A stretch of DNA of 18,981 nucleotides from Candidatus Gastranaerophilales bacterium (GCA_947630355.1 CANRHJ010000014.1:1-18981); one strand, 5' to 3'; shown: positions 7,635-15,914, numbered from the stretch's first letter. Notes: generated by a model not told the origin, from the letters alone. Made by a program: numbers and translations.

Positions 7635-9359
7635 CTAATGCTTCTGTCTTAATACTTCATTAGCATAATTTTCAATTTTAGGAGTATCAATCTCAAATAA
7701 ATGAACTCTGCCCGGGCCTAAATCTGCGGTCAATCTGTTTTCCGATACTTGAAATTCACTATTTTCACCGTAGGATTTAAATAAATTTTTTAACTTTTGA
7801 TTACCGCTTAATCCGGGAATATTAATATATCCGGCCTGTCTTGAATTTACATCACGGTTTGCAACCAATAATAATGTTTTTCCGTTATAATGACGTGCAA
7901 ATGCTATTATTTGATCCTGATCATTTTTTTCGGTTTCAAGAGGAATAAATGAACCTTTTGTTAAAATATCATGATATTTTTCATCGTTTCTTACCGATAA
8001 TACACTTTCCATAAAATCACCGCATTCGGGATATTTACCAATCAACGGTCTTGAAAAATTGAATATATCGGGCTTGCTGTGATGTACCGTACATTTATTT
8101 GAATCGGTATCTGTTTGTGAATCTTCCTGACCTTCAAAATCATAAATATAATAATCACCCGTTTGATATCCGTCAAAGAAATACGGATTTAACATAGGTA
8201 ATGTTGCCTGTAAACCGGAAACTAAATTAGTGAAAGTTACACCGCCATGATTCATTATGGATATATCATCATGTGTGCCGAATGAACCTATTAACGATTT
8301 GCCGGGAGCAAGATTTTGAGACATATTTATATTTTCTCTTACGTAATCCGTAAGTTCGGATGCCTTTGACCAATCATGAAAATTATGATATTGCCCGTAT
8401 ATTGAGTCAAAACCGGCTCTTAATGAATCTTCGGGCCTATCATAAGTCATATTTAATTGAGGTGATGCATCCTCATAAGTATAACTTTCCGCAAGCCAAG
8501 CAAATTCGGGGTCCTTTGAACGTGAATAATTGATTAAGCTGTCCCAAAATTCCGTCGGTTTTGTTCTGGCTACATCGCTTCTTATACCGTCTACACCTAA
8601 TTCTATACACATATCAACAAAATCTTTGTGCATTTTTAACAAAGCAGGATTTAATTCACGTTTAGATTCATCTTTCCAAGGTTCAAATTGTCTTATGTCA
8701 TTCCAGCCGCCTGGTGTCTTTGGCGTACCGTCTTTTTCAAATGCCATTAAATCTTTACGTTCGTTAAACAAATCATACGATGCACAGCTCGGTAAATCCA
8801 ACATTACACTTATTCCGCGCTTATGGCACTCATCTATAAAATTTTTAAATTCTTCCTTTACGGTTCTGCTATCATTAGGATCATCCAATGCAGGGTCTAT
8901 TTTCAAAAAGTCTTTCGGTGCATATACGGAACCTGCCGTACCCATAGCATTCATCTTGCCGGGAGGATTTACGGGCAGTACATGAAGCGTATTTATACCC
9001 AGCTTCTTAAATTCATCAAGTCTGCTTACGGCATTATTAAAATTGCCTCTGATATCACCTTCGCGCAATAATTGATTGCCTGTTTTATCCTGAGCTCCTA
9101 AATTTCTTATTATTACACCCATTATTACCGCATCATTATTCTTAAATTTCGTTCTTAAATTGTTCTTATATCCGAAAGAGGCAGAATTTGGTTTATTTAT
9201 TTGCACTGCACCTATAACACCGCGATTATATAAATATTGTTCGATTAAGTTATTACCGTTATATCCTGGCTGAGTACTTATTTGCACGGGAGGATTTTCC
9301 ATCCTTTGCATTGGTGGTATTATTCCGTTATTCAAATTTAAATTAATAATATTACCCAT
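7635..9359 (-). CDS. GH13 (alpha-amylase superfamily) enzyme with GlgE-like active-site motifs
   Basis: A 574-residue protein with a GH13 (beta/alpha)8 barrel from about residue 75 to 480. Region I is VMLDLPSCAS (185-194), lacking the usual Asn-His. Region II is GIRSDVARTKP (258-268) with nucleophile D262. Region III is WLAESY with acid/base E291. Region IV is GSFGTHDD with stabiliser D364. The Q-free region I, the R-x-D-x-x-x-TKP-x-x-FW string and the LAE(S/A)(Y/F)T string resemble maltosyltransferase GlgE more than secreted amylases, but it is shorter than GlgE (roughly 650-700) and lacks an obvious GlgE N-terminal domain. A beta-rich C-domain fills about 485-560. The first ~70 residues are polar and include NSASFGYK (58-65); there is no signal peptide. 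The true substrate cannot be told. Its ATG overlaps the upstream stop by 8 nt (ATGGGTAA). Confidence 0.82.
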   Translation of the reverse strand: MGNIINLNLNNGIIPPMQRMENPPVQISTQPGYNGNNLIEQYLYNRGVIGAVQINKPNSASFGYKNNLRTKFKNNDAVIMGVIIRNLGAQDKTGNQLLREGDIRGNFNNAVSRLDEFKKLGINTLHVLPVNPPGKMNAMGTAGSVYAPKDFLKIDPALDDPNDSRTVKEEFKNFIDECHKRGISVMLDLPSCASYDLFNERKDLMAFEKDGTPKTPGGWNDIRQFEPWKDESKRELNPALLKMHKDFVDMCIELGVDGIRSDVARTKPTEFWDSLINYSRSKDPEFAWLAESYTYEDASPQLNMTYDRPEDSLRAGFDSIYGQYHNFHDWSKASELTDYVRENINMSQNLAPGKSLIGSFGTHDDISIMNHGGVTFTNLVSGLQATLPMLNPYFFDGYQTGDYYIYDFEGQEDSQTDTDSNKCTVHHSKPDIFNFSRPLIGKYPECGDFMESVLSVRNDEKYHDILTKGSFIPLETEKNDQDQIIAFARHYNGKTLLLVANRDVNSRQAGYINIPGLSGNQKLKNLFKSYGENSEFQVSENRLTADLGPGRVHLFEIDTPKIENYANEVLRQKH

Positions 9360-11664
9360 TTATTTTGCTTTCTTCTTCTGCCTGTTTTTCCGCCTTGCTT
9401 TTTCTTCCGAACGTTAAACCGATTATTAATGTTGCGGCTGTTACAGCTATCATTATACCGCCGAATATCTTCAGCCATTTGCGTGAATTAAATACCTGCT
9501 CCGCAGCTTCCGATAAAAACTCATTCATCGGTTTACCCGCAAGATTACTTCTTTCAACTCCATTCATGCTGTGTGTTGCGGTTGTTACCGTTCTTCTTGA
9601 AAGTTCGGGGGTCATATCGCTCTGCCAATTGGCAACTTTTTTCATAAATTCTGATTTATATTCTTTTAAACCGTCTAATGCCCTTTGCAGATTGCCGCCG
9701 GAAGCTGTTGTTTCCAATGCTTCTTTTACCGTTGCTTCAGAACCTCCGAATAATAATTCCATAACTATTTTATATTCATCAGCATCTAATTTAAATTTTG
9801 ACGTGGTTAATTTTTCAACATAATCTGTAGGTGTTGACTCCATCAGCACTTTCTTGCAAGCATTAACTATTCTGTGAACGGACTCCGTACTTACCTTTTT
9901 ACCTTTTCCTTCAAGCGCCTGTTTAACTCTATCGGTTAAAACTCCGCTTTTATCTTGTTTTATCAAATCCAATAACTGTATCAATCTGTAGAATGATGAT
10001 TTAGCGCCTAATGCTCTTTCTTTTGCATAGTTATTTATTAAATTTTCCATTGTTCCGGCAGCGTTTTCGGATTTTATATTATGTGCCAGAGTTTCAAACC
10101 CGTTGTCATTTAATGCCGTCTTTGCGGATTCACATACTTGTTTTGCAGAGTTTTCCACTGCGGTGATAAATTCCTTACCTGTCTTTTGTTCATAATCACT
10201 TATGTAAGACATTAATTTTGTTAAAAGCTTGTTGTATTTTTTGCAATCACCCGCCGTCATATTCTCTATCGCCGACGTCATAACGGTTACATCACCGTTC
10301 ATTAAAGCTTTTAAGTCTTTTTCATTAAGTTTTAATGATTTTATAAGTTTATTACATACTTTTGTCCATTGATTTGCTATATATGTGCCGGATTTATCTC
10401 CTACTCTGGCGTTTATGTAATTATCAATATATTTTCTGCCGTTCGATAAACTGCCTAATGACTCTCCTAAGTTTTTTATATTTTCGGATATTACACTGAG
10501 TTTCGGCTGCACAGTATCTTGATTTGCCTGTTTAAGTATTTTCTTAAAATCATTCTTCTGTTTATTGTTTAATACAATACCGTATTTCTCTTTTATTCTG
10601 TTTAATATATCATTTACGGAACCGGTCAAATCTTCTTCCGTTAATAAACTAAACTTATCAGGGAAAATCTTTGATAACTTGCTTTTGAGGACATCCAAAT
10701 TCAACGGTGCTTTTGTTGCTTGCGCATCAGCCAGTTTCTTTATGCTCTTTTTTATTTCTTCCGGCATAGTTACAGAATTTGTATCGGGTAATAATTTTAT
10801 TATTTGTTCTATTAAACGGTTATCAACAGTTTTGTCTGCATTGTTTGCCAAATATTTTTCCAATTCTTTTAATGTATTGATTACTTGTTTGTTTGTTTTT
10901 AAATTTCCGTTTAAAAATTCATTTAAAGCTTTTTCGGAATTTACAAGCGAAACTTGTTCAATAATTTTATTTATTGGTTTTTCTGCAACATTACAAGCTA
11001 AAGCGCTCATTACGGGATTTGCGAGACCTGCCGAAAGCATCCAAAGCGTGTTACCTTGAACCGCAGTCTTTTTAGCTCTCTGTTTTATAAATTTTTCCCT
11101 GTCGGGTATATTTTCACTAACTTTTAATTTTTTACCTATTCTGTTCAGATCCTCTTTTGAATACATATCGGTTAAATCATATTGGGGATCTTGGAATAAC
11201 ATTTTCTTTCTGCCTTGAGAATCGATATACTTTTGATGAATATCAACACCCGTTCTTGCTCTTAAAGGAGCTTGTATAGATATTTTAGGCCATAATGCCA
11301 TTGATGCAAAGAAGGTTCCGAATCCGACAAATTCCATTGTCTTGCTCAGTTTTAACGGATTTTTGATAAATAAATATGCAGCTAAGGCCAATGAACCTGC
11401 TTTCATCGCCAAGTCATTAAGCCTGCCTAATTCATGATCATTTGCTTTTCCCTTAGATGCTTTGCCTATATTAACTATATCTTTTTTCAAATCTTTTACA
11501 TATTCCGCAGGGGAGCCTATTATTCTTGAAGGAAGAAGTCTGCCTCTATCTTTTAAAGGTTTTACACTTCCTGATGTATCAATATTAAGACCTTTAGTCT
11601 GTTGGGAAGCAACAGGTTTTATTTCCGGATTATTTGTTAATATACCATTAATTAAATTCGTCAT
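9352..11664 (-). CDS. Unknown 770-residue membrane protein, paralogue of the upstream gene with a long helical insert
   Basis: I do not recognise a named family. Hydrophobic segments appear at about 86-101 and 111-127, a further one at about 206-224, and a clear C-terminal transmembrane helix at about 733-753 followed by a Lys-rich tail. Between them lies about 500 residues of Lys/Asn/Leu-rich, probably all-helical soluble sequence. Residues 129-149 (PLRARTGVDIHQKYI) and about 176-235 (KK..., Q-x-x-T-x-x-x-LSA, then EKPINKI) align with matching parts of the 351-residue protein encoded just upstream. This points to a shared N-terminal domain and common ancestry. The start is one base after that gene's stop (TTAGGATG), implying coupled translation. 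No catalytic motif is visible. Function unknown; a structural or envelope role is only a guess. Confidence 0.8.
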   Translation of the reverse strand: MTNLINGILTNNPEIKPVASQQTKGLNIDTSGSVKPLKDRGRLLPSRIIGSPAEYVKDLKKDIVNIGKASKGKANDHELGRLNDLAMKAGSLALAAYLFIKNPLKLSKTMEFVGFGTFFASMALWPKISIQAPLRARTGVDIHQKYIDSQGRKKMLFQDPQYDLTDMYSKEDLNRIGKKLKVSENIPDREKFIKQRAKKTAVQGNTLWMLSAGLANPVMSALACNVAEKPINKIIEQVSLVNSEKALNEFLNGNLKTNKQVINTLKELEKYLANNADKTVDNRLIEQIIKLLPDTNSVTMPEEIKKSIKKLADAQATKAPLNLDVLKSKLSKIFPDKFSLLTEEDLTGSVNDILNRIKEKYGIVLNNKQKNDFKKILKQANQDTVQPKLSVISENIKNLGESLGSLSNGRKYIDNYINARVGDKSGTYIANQWTKVCNKLIKSLKLNEKDLKALMNGDVTVMTSAIENMTAGDCKKYNKLLTKLMSYISDYEQKTGKEFITAVENSAKQVCESAKTALNDNGFETLAHNIKSENAAGTMENLINNYAKERALGAKSSFYRLIQLLDLIKQDKSGVLTDRVKQALEGKGKKVSTESVHRIVNACKKVLMESTPTDYVEKLTTSKFKLDADEYKIVMELLFGGSEATVKEALETTASGGNLQRALDGLKEYKSEFMKKVANWQSDMTPELSRRTVTTATHSMNGVERSNLAGKPMNEFLSEAAEQVFNSRKWLKIFGGIMIAVTAATLIIGLTFGRKSKAEKQAEEESKING

Positions 11665-11665
11665 C

Positions 11666-12721
11666 CTAACAAACTACCTTTTCCTTATTTTTATCAATCA
11701 GTGATGTTGCTGCTTGACTTTTTGTACCCCTATCTTTATTAAAGTCAAAAAGTGTTTTAAAATTGCCTAATAAAGTTACTAAAATTGCACTGCCCAACAA
11801 TACTCTTCCGGCTATTTTACACTTTTTATCGTTATTATTGACAAATGACTTGCAGCTTTCCCAGAATTTTTCTCCGAATAACTTAACAAATTTTAACGGA
11901 TTTGTGACTCCGTAATCTAATTTTAGTTTGCGCGGAATAAATGATATATCTTCAAAGGGTTTTTGCATGGCAATACTAACACCTACTGCCGCCCATAAAT
12001 ATGATGACAAGGTGGAAAACGTTTTTGTCTGTACTATTTTCTCTCTTATTTTATGTTTTACCTTCTGATCGGCATGCTCGGCATCAGATAATCCCATTTT
12101 CTTTGCCACATCGGCAAAATATTTATTTCTGTTCTCTCCTTTATCATTGTAGAATAAATTCCAATAAGGGAAATCTACGCTCTCATAAGCTTTATGATAT
12201 TCATAGGTTACCAAATTATTTTTATTGTCTTCTTCAGGCAGTTCATCAATTTTCTTTATATAAGGTACGTTTACATCTATTCCGTATCTCCATTTAAGAG
12301 GTTTTTCTATAAATTTTTTGGACAAAGTTTTTCCTATACCGTAAAATACAACACCTAGTGCCATCTTTTGTCCTAATTTCAAAGCAGAGGACATAGCTTC
12401 ATTTTTATAAAACTTTGAGGCTAAATTAAATACAGCCATCATCATGGCACTGCCTGCCAAATACGGAACGGTACCCATTGTCAAAAATTCATAAAAATTA
12501 GCATTCTTACTCCCCTTTAAACCTTTCTTTGGATACTTCGTAAACGCATTCGCCAGTTTATTTGTTTGAATTTTTATCGGTAAAGTTATGGGATGTTTCT
12601 TTAATTCTTTATCTAATAACGTGTCTTTATCATATTTTTGTTGCGCTTCTTTTTTCCCAAAAGCAATAGTGTTTGGAATATTTTTGTTTATTTTACCTTG
12701 TAACCCTAATTGATAGACCAT
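11666..12721 (-). CDS. Unknown 351-residue multi-pass membrane protein, first gene of the four-gene operon
   Basis: I do not recognise this family. A polar N-terminal tail of about 75 residues contains NTIAFGKK (17-24). Hydrophobic segments follow at about 80-103, 117-135, 236-253 and 303-322. After the second comes KPLKWRYGIDVNVPYIKK (140-157), which matches the downstream 770-residue protein, as do the basic stretch at 205-230 and the Q-x-x-T-x-x-x-LS segment with a following KP at 231-258. The C-terminus is a soluble tail of about 28 residues ending in Cys. The ATG is preceded by GAGG with a 4-nt gap and has an in-frame TGA three codons upstream, which fixes this start. There is no cleavable signal peptide by eye. 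It lies divergent from the zinc-ribbon gene across a 346-nt gap. Confidence 0.8.
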   Translation of the reverse strand: MVYQLGLQGKINKNIPNTIAFGKKEAQQKYDKDTLLDKELKKHPITLPIKIQTNKLANAFTKYPKKGLKGSKNANFYEFLTMGTVPYLAGSAMMMAVFNLASKFYKNEAMSSALKLGQKMALGVVFYGIGKTLSKKFIEKPLKWRYGIDVNVPYIKKIDELPEEDNKNNLVTYEYHKAYESVDFPYWNLFYNDKGENRNKYFADVAKKMGLSDAEHADQKVKHKIREKIVQTKTFSTLSSYLWAAVGVSIAMQKPFEDISFIPRKLKLDYGVTNPLKFVKLFGEKFWESCKSFVNNNDKKCKIAGRVLLGSAILVTLLGNFKTLFDFNKDRGTKSQAATSLIDKNKEKVVC

Positions 12722-13067
12722 ACTGCCTCACAAACATCACCGCTTCTTATAAACCCCCTGATTTTATAATATTGCCACATGTTTCAGAGTTTTTTATAAA
12801 TATTTACATTTCTTAATATTGTTTAAAAATTATTTCTTCTAAACAAATTTCATGAGCTTTTTAACAAGTCGCTCGCAATTTTTCAGTTTCAACCCGGATA
12901 AACCGCCCGAAAGTTTATTCAAAATTATAAAATATCTTAAAGTTTCTTCTTGATAAAATTTCACTAAAATTATACAATGTTCTTTGTAGATAACTATTTA
13001 GTAATAAAACATTTTATTCCTATCGCAAATTATTTACAAGCGTTACCAAATTAAGGAGAAAACCAAT
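12722..13067. other. Divergent intergenic region between the membrane-protein operon and the zinc-ribbon gene
   Basis: 346 nt with no open frame that looks coding. It is very AT-rich apart from a GC-richer patch at about 12869-12912. The rightward promoter at 12950-12978 is clear. For the leftward operon, the best -10 candidates are TATTAT/TATAAA around 12764-12773 read on the minus strand, but none has a convincing -35, so I do not call one. The leftward leader also carries AGGGGG about 45 nt before the start, too far to serve as its ribosome site. Confidence 0.5.
12950..12978 (+). promoter_or_regulatory. Sigma-70-type promoter of the zinc-ribbon gene
   Basis: TTGATA (12950-12955, 5 of 6 consensus) and TACAAT (12973-12978, 5 of 6) are 17 nt apart. 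Transcription would start near 12985, giving a leader of about 80 nt before a strong AAGGAG at 13053-13058 and ATG 13068. I see no riboswitch or attenuator in that leader. Confidence 0.68.
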
Positions 13068-13340
13068 ATGTACGAAGACGAAAAGCTTATTTGCGAAGAT
13101 TGCGGAAGTGAATTTGTATTTACTGCAGGCGAACAAGAATTTTACGCTCAAAGAGGACTTGTAAACAAACCAAAACGCTGTCCGGAATGCAGAAAGAGCA
13201 GAAGACAAAAAAACAGAAAAAAACTTTATGAAGTTACTTGTTCCAAATGCGGATGCCAAACAAAAGTTCCTTTTAAGCCCATTGAAGGCAAAGAAGTTTA
13301 TTGTAAAGATTGTTACAAAGCTTTAAAAGAAACTGTCTAG
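13068..13340 (+). CDS. Small tandem zinc-ribbon protein
   Basis: 90 residues with two zinc-ribbon-like modules. The first (about 7-46) has CEDC and CPEC (CxxC...CxxC), with the FVFTAGEQEFYAQRG segment typical of the 'probable zinc-ribbon' family. A basic linker rich in Arg and Lys (about 43-53) follows. The second module (about 57-83) has CSKCGCQTKVPFKP and then YCKDC, a form often seen alone or at the ends of other proteins. All eight ligand cysteines are present, so it should bind two zinc ions. The basic linker would suit nucleic-acid binding, but the role is unknown for this family. AAGGAG sits 9 nt before the ATG. It has its own promoter and is followed directly by a strong terminator, so it is probably monocistronic and well expressed. 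Confidence 0.9.
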   Translation: MYEDEKLICEDCGSEFVFTAGEQEFYAQRGLVNKPKRCPECRKSRRQKNRKKLYEVTCSKCGCQTKVPFKPIEGKEVYCKDCYKALKETV

Positions 13341-13353
13341 TTTATTTTTTCAT

Positions 13354-13387
13354 AAAAAAAAGAGATGTGTAAAGCATCTCTTTTTTT
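13354..13387 (+). terminator. Rho-independent terminator after the zinc-ribbon gene
   Basis: Stem AGAGATG (13361-13367), loop TGTAAAG, stem CATCTCT (13375-13381), followed by a run of T to 13387. The A-run before the stem can pair with the T-run, so it may act in both directions. It lies 14 nt after the zinc-ribbon stop codon and separates that gene from hom. Confidence 0.92.
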
Positions 13388-13527
13388 AGTATTTTTTTAA
13401 ACAAAATTATGCTTTAATTATTGTATTAAGTTGTCCTCAAATTTTAAACGGCAATTTAAAAGTAAGATATCGCGGTATTGCAGCTTAAACAGAGGGTAAT
13501 ATCAGATTAGTTATTATCGGAGAAAAT

Positions 13528-14799
13528 ATGAAAAATTTAAATATAGGAATTATCGGATTTGGTACGGTAGGCACGGGAGTTTTTAAAGTTCTTCAATCCT
13601 TCGGCAATATTCACATTGAGAAAATTGCAGTTAAAAATATTAACAAAAAAAGAGAACTTGAAAATTTTAACAATGATTTATTAACGGATAATGCTTATGA
13701 ATTGGTAAATAATCCGAATATTGACGTGATAATAGAAGTAGCAGGAGGAATTAATCCCGCTTTTGATATATTAAAAGCGGCTATTGAAAACGGAAAACAT
13801 ATTATTACCGCGAATAAAGAACTCCTTGCAAAGAAAGGAAACGAATTATTTGCATTTGCAAGAGAAAAGAAGGTAATAATATTGTATGAAGCGGCTGTTG
13901 GGGGTGGAATTCCCATTATAATGCCAATAAAGACAATTCTTTGTGCGAATAAAATTAAAAAAATTGCTGCCATATTAAACGGTACAACCAATTATATTTT
14001 AACCAAAATGACAGAGAAAGAATTGTCTTATGATACGGCACTCAAACAGGCTCAGGATCTCGGTTATGCCGAAACAGACCCGACAGGCGACGTGGAAGGA
14101 TTTGATACTGCTTACAAATTGGCTATTTTATCCACTATTTCGTTCAATAAGAAGGTGGATATAAATAAGATTTATCGTGAAGGTATTACTAAAATTACGG
14201 CACATGATATTAAATCAGCAAAAGAGCTTGGTTACAGAATTAAGCTTATTGCTATGGGGCAACTTCTCGATAACGGTAAAATTGATGTAAGGGTTCATCC
14301 TATGCTTGTAGCAAAAAAACATTTACTTGCAAAAGTCAACAATGCAACAAATTCTGTCATGTTATCCGGATATCCCGTAGGTGATTTAATCTTTACGGGA
14401 GCAGGCGCGGGTGCAGAACCCACTGCAAGCAGCGTTATAGGAGATTTGCTTGTTTTGGCATCGGAACTTGAAAATACCGATAATCCAATTCCCCAAGCAG
14501 TATGCAATCATACCGAAACAGCAGAACAAATTGATATCGGAGATACTTACAATGATTATTATATCTCCGTTACTGCGGGCAATAGTCCGGGTGTTATAGG
14601 GATTATAGGTACAATATGCGGTAAAAACAATATTAATATTTCCACAATTATGCAAAAAGGCATCAATAATGATAATACCGCCGAAATTGTTGTTATAACG
14701 GAAACAAGCAAAGAATCCGATATACAAAATGCCTTAAAAGAAATGCTGGCATCAGAGAGCATTAAAAACATAAACAACCTGTTAAGAGTTATGAATTAG
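13528..14799 (+). CDS. hom: Homoserine dehydrogenase, monofunctional with ACT domain
   Basis: 423 residues, typical for monofunctional Hom. It reduces aspartate 4-semialdehyde to homoserine with NAD(P)H, the branch point toward threonine and methionine. The Rossmann domain opens with IGIIGFGTVGTGV (6-18). Conserved catalytic-domain motifs are TANKELLA with K97, AAVGGGIPII (122-131), NGTTNYIL (151-158) and DPTGDVEGFDTAYKLAIL (184-201). A C-terminal ACT domain (about 345-423, with SPGVIGIIGTICGKNNINIS) implies allosteric control, usually by threonine. GGAG lies 5 nt before the ATG. It is followed after 11 nt by thrC. No aspartate kinase domain is fused and no leader peptide or attenuator is visible upstream in the 140 nt after the terminator. 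Confidence 0.96.
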   Translation: MKNLNIGIIGFGTVGTGVFKVLQSFGNIHIEKIAVKNINKKRELENFNNDLLTDNAYELVNNPNIDVIIEVAGGINPAFDILKAAIENGKHIITANKELLAKKGNELFAFAREKKVIILYEAAVGGGIPIIMPIKTILCANKIKKIAAILNGTTNYILTKMTEKELSYDTALKQAQDLGYAETDPTGDVEGFDTAYKLAILSTISFNKKVDINKIYREGITKITAHDIKSAKELGYRIKLIAMGQLLDNGKIDVRVHPMLVAKKHLLAKVNNATNSVMLSGYPVGDLIFTGAGAGAEPTASSVIGDLLVLASELENTDNPIPQAVCNHTETAEQIDIGDTYNDYYISVTAGNSPGVIGIIGTICGKNNINISTIMQKGINNDNTAEIVVITETSKESDIQNALKEMLASESIKNINNLLRVMN

Positions 14800-14810
14800 G
14801 AGAAATTTTT

Positions 14811-15878
14811 ATGGAAACAAATCATTATAAAGGAATTATAAACAGATACAGAGAATATCTTCCCGTAACGGATGAAACACCGATAATCACACTAAATGAA
14901 GGGAATACACCGTTAATAAAAGCCGATAATTTGGCAAAAAGAATAGGTTTAAAAGGTAATATATATTTAAAATATGAAGGTGCAAACCCTACGGGAAGTT
15001 TTAAGGACAGAGGCATGACAATGGCAGTTACAAAAGCTGTTGAAGCCGGTTCTAAAGCAATAATATGTGCATCGACAGGAAATACCAGTGCGGCAGCTGC
15101 CGCCTACGGCGCAAAAGCGGGAATTAAAGTCTTCGTATTAATTCCTGACGGCTATATTGCACTCGGAAAACTTTCTCAGGCGATGATGTACGGAGCTGAA
15201 ATTATTGCTATTAAAGGTAATTTCGATGAAGCGCTTGAAATGGTTATTGAAATTTCGAAAAATTCTCCGATTACACTTGTTAATTCCGTTAATCCATACA
15301 GAATTGAAGGACAAAAAACAGGAGCTTTTGAAATAATAGAAGCACTCGGCGATGCACCCGATTACCATTTTATCCCCGTCGGAAATGCAGGAAATATTAC
15401 CGCATACTTTAAAGGTTATGAGGAATTTTTCACACTCGGGAAATCGTCTCATCTGCCCAAAATGATGGGATATGAAGCGGAAGGTGCCGCAGCTATTGTT
15501 CGGGGTGAAAGAATTCTACATCCTGAAACAATTGCTACCGCAATAAGAATAGGTAATCCCGCAAGCTGGAAACAAGCTGAACGCGCAAGAGATTTATCTG
15601 ACGGTACTATTGATTGTGTAAATGACAATGAAATTATTGAAGCATATAAACTTATGGCTTCCTCCGAAGGTATTCTTGCCGAACCCGGAAGCGCCGCTTC
15701 CGTAGCCGGACTTATTAAAGCTCATAAAGCAGGTAAAATCAAACAAAACTCAACTTGTGTTTGTATTTTAACGGGTAACGGACTTAAAGATCCTGATAGT
15801 GCCATTAAATACTCCGATACCCAAGTGAAAAAGACAAATGCGGATTTAAATGAAATATTAAAAATTATCAGCTTATAA
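14811..15878 (+). CDS. thrC: Threonine synthase
   Basis: 355 residues, the short-type PLP enzyme found in Bacillus and cyanobacteria, which converts O-phosphohomoserine to threonine and phosphate. The fold-type II PLP lysine is K65 in NPTGSFKDRGM. Further motifs are CASTGNTSAAAAAYG (about 91-105), SVNPYRIEGQKT (about 158-169), the phosphate-binding loop PVGNAGN (about 188-194) and, near the C-terminus, AEPGSAASVAG with TGNGLKDP. A long N-terminal extension as in E. coli/yeast ThrC is absent. AGGAG at 14798-14802 overlaps the hom stop codon, so the two are co-transcribed. Homoserine kinase (thrB) is not next to it: the next gene downstream runs in the opposite direction. Confidence 0.96.
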   Translation: METNHYKGIINRYREYLPVTDETPIITLNEGNTPLIKADNLAKRIGLKGNIYLKYEGANPTGSFKDRGMTMAVTKAVEAGSKAIICASTGNTSAAAAAYGAKAGIKVFVLIPDGYIALGKLSQAMMYGAEIIAIKGNFDEALEMVIEISKNSPITLVNSVNPYRIEGQKTGAFEIIEALGDAPDYHFIPVGNAGNITAYFKGYEEFFTLGKSSHLPKMMGYEAEGAAAIVRGERILHPETIATAIRIGNPASWKQAERARDLSDGTIDCVNDNEIIEAYKLMASSEGILAEPGSAASVAGLIKAHKAGKIKQNSTCVCILTGNGLKDPDSAIKYSDTQVKKTNADLNEILKIISL

Positions 15879-15914
15879 ATAATACAAAATACTCAATATA
15901 GTCTGCAATATCAA

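Noticed and set aside
8530..11059. Plus-strand open frames of about 150-164 codons opposite the GH13 and 770-aa genes
   Set aside because: They mirror well-supported minus-strand genes, have no plausible start signals and resemble no protein family.
13695..15452. Minus-strand open frames opposite hom and thrC
   Set aside because: Both sense genes have complete family motifs; the antisense frames are by-products of their codon use.
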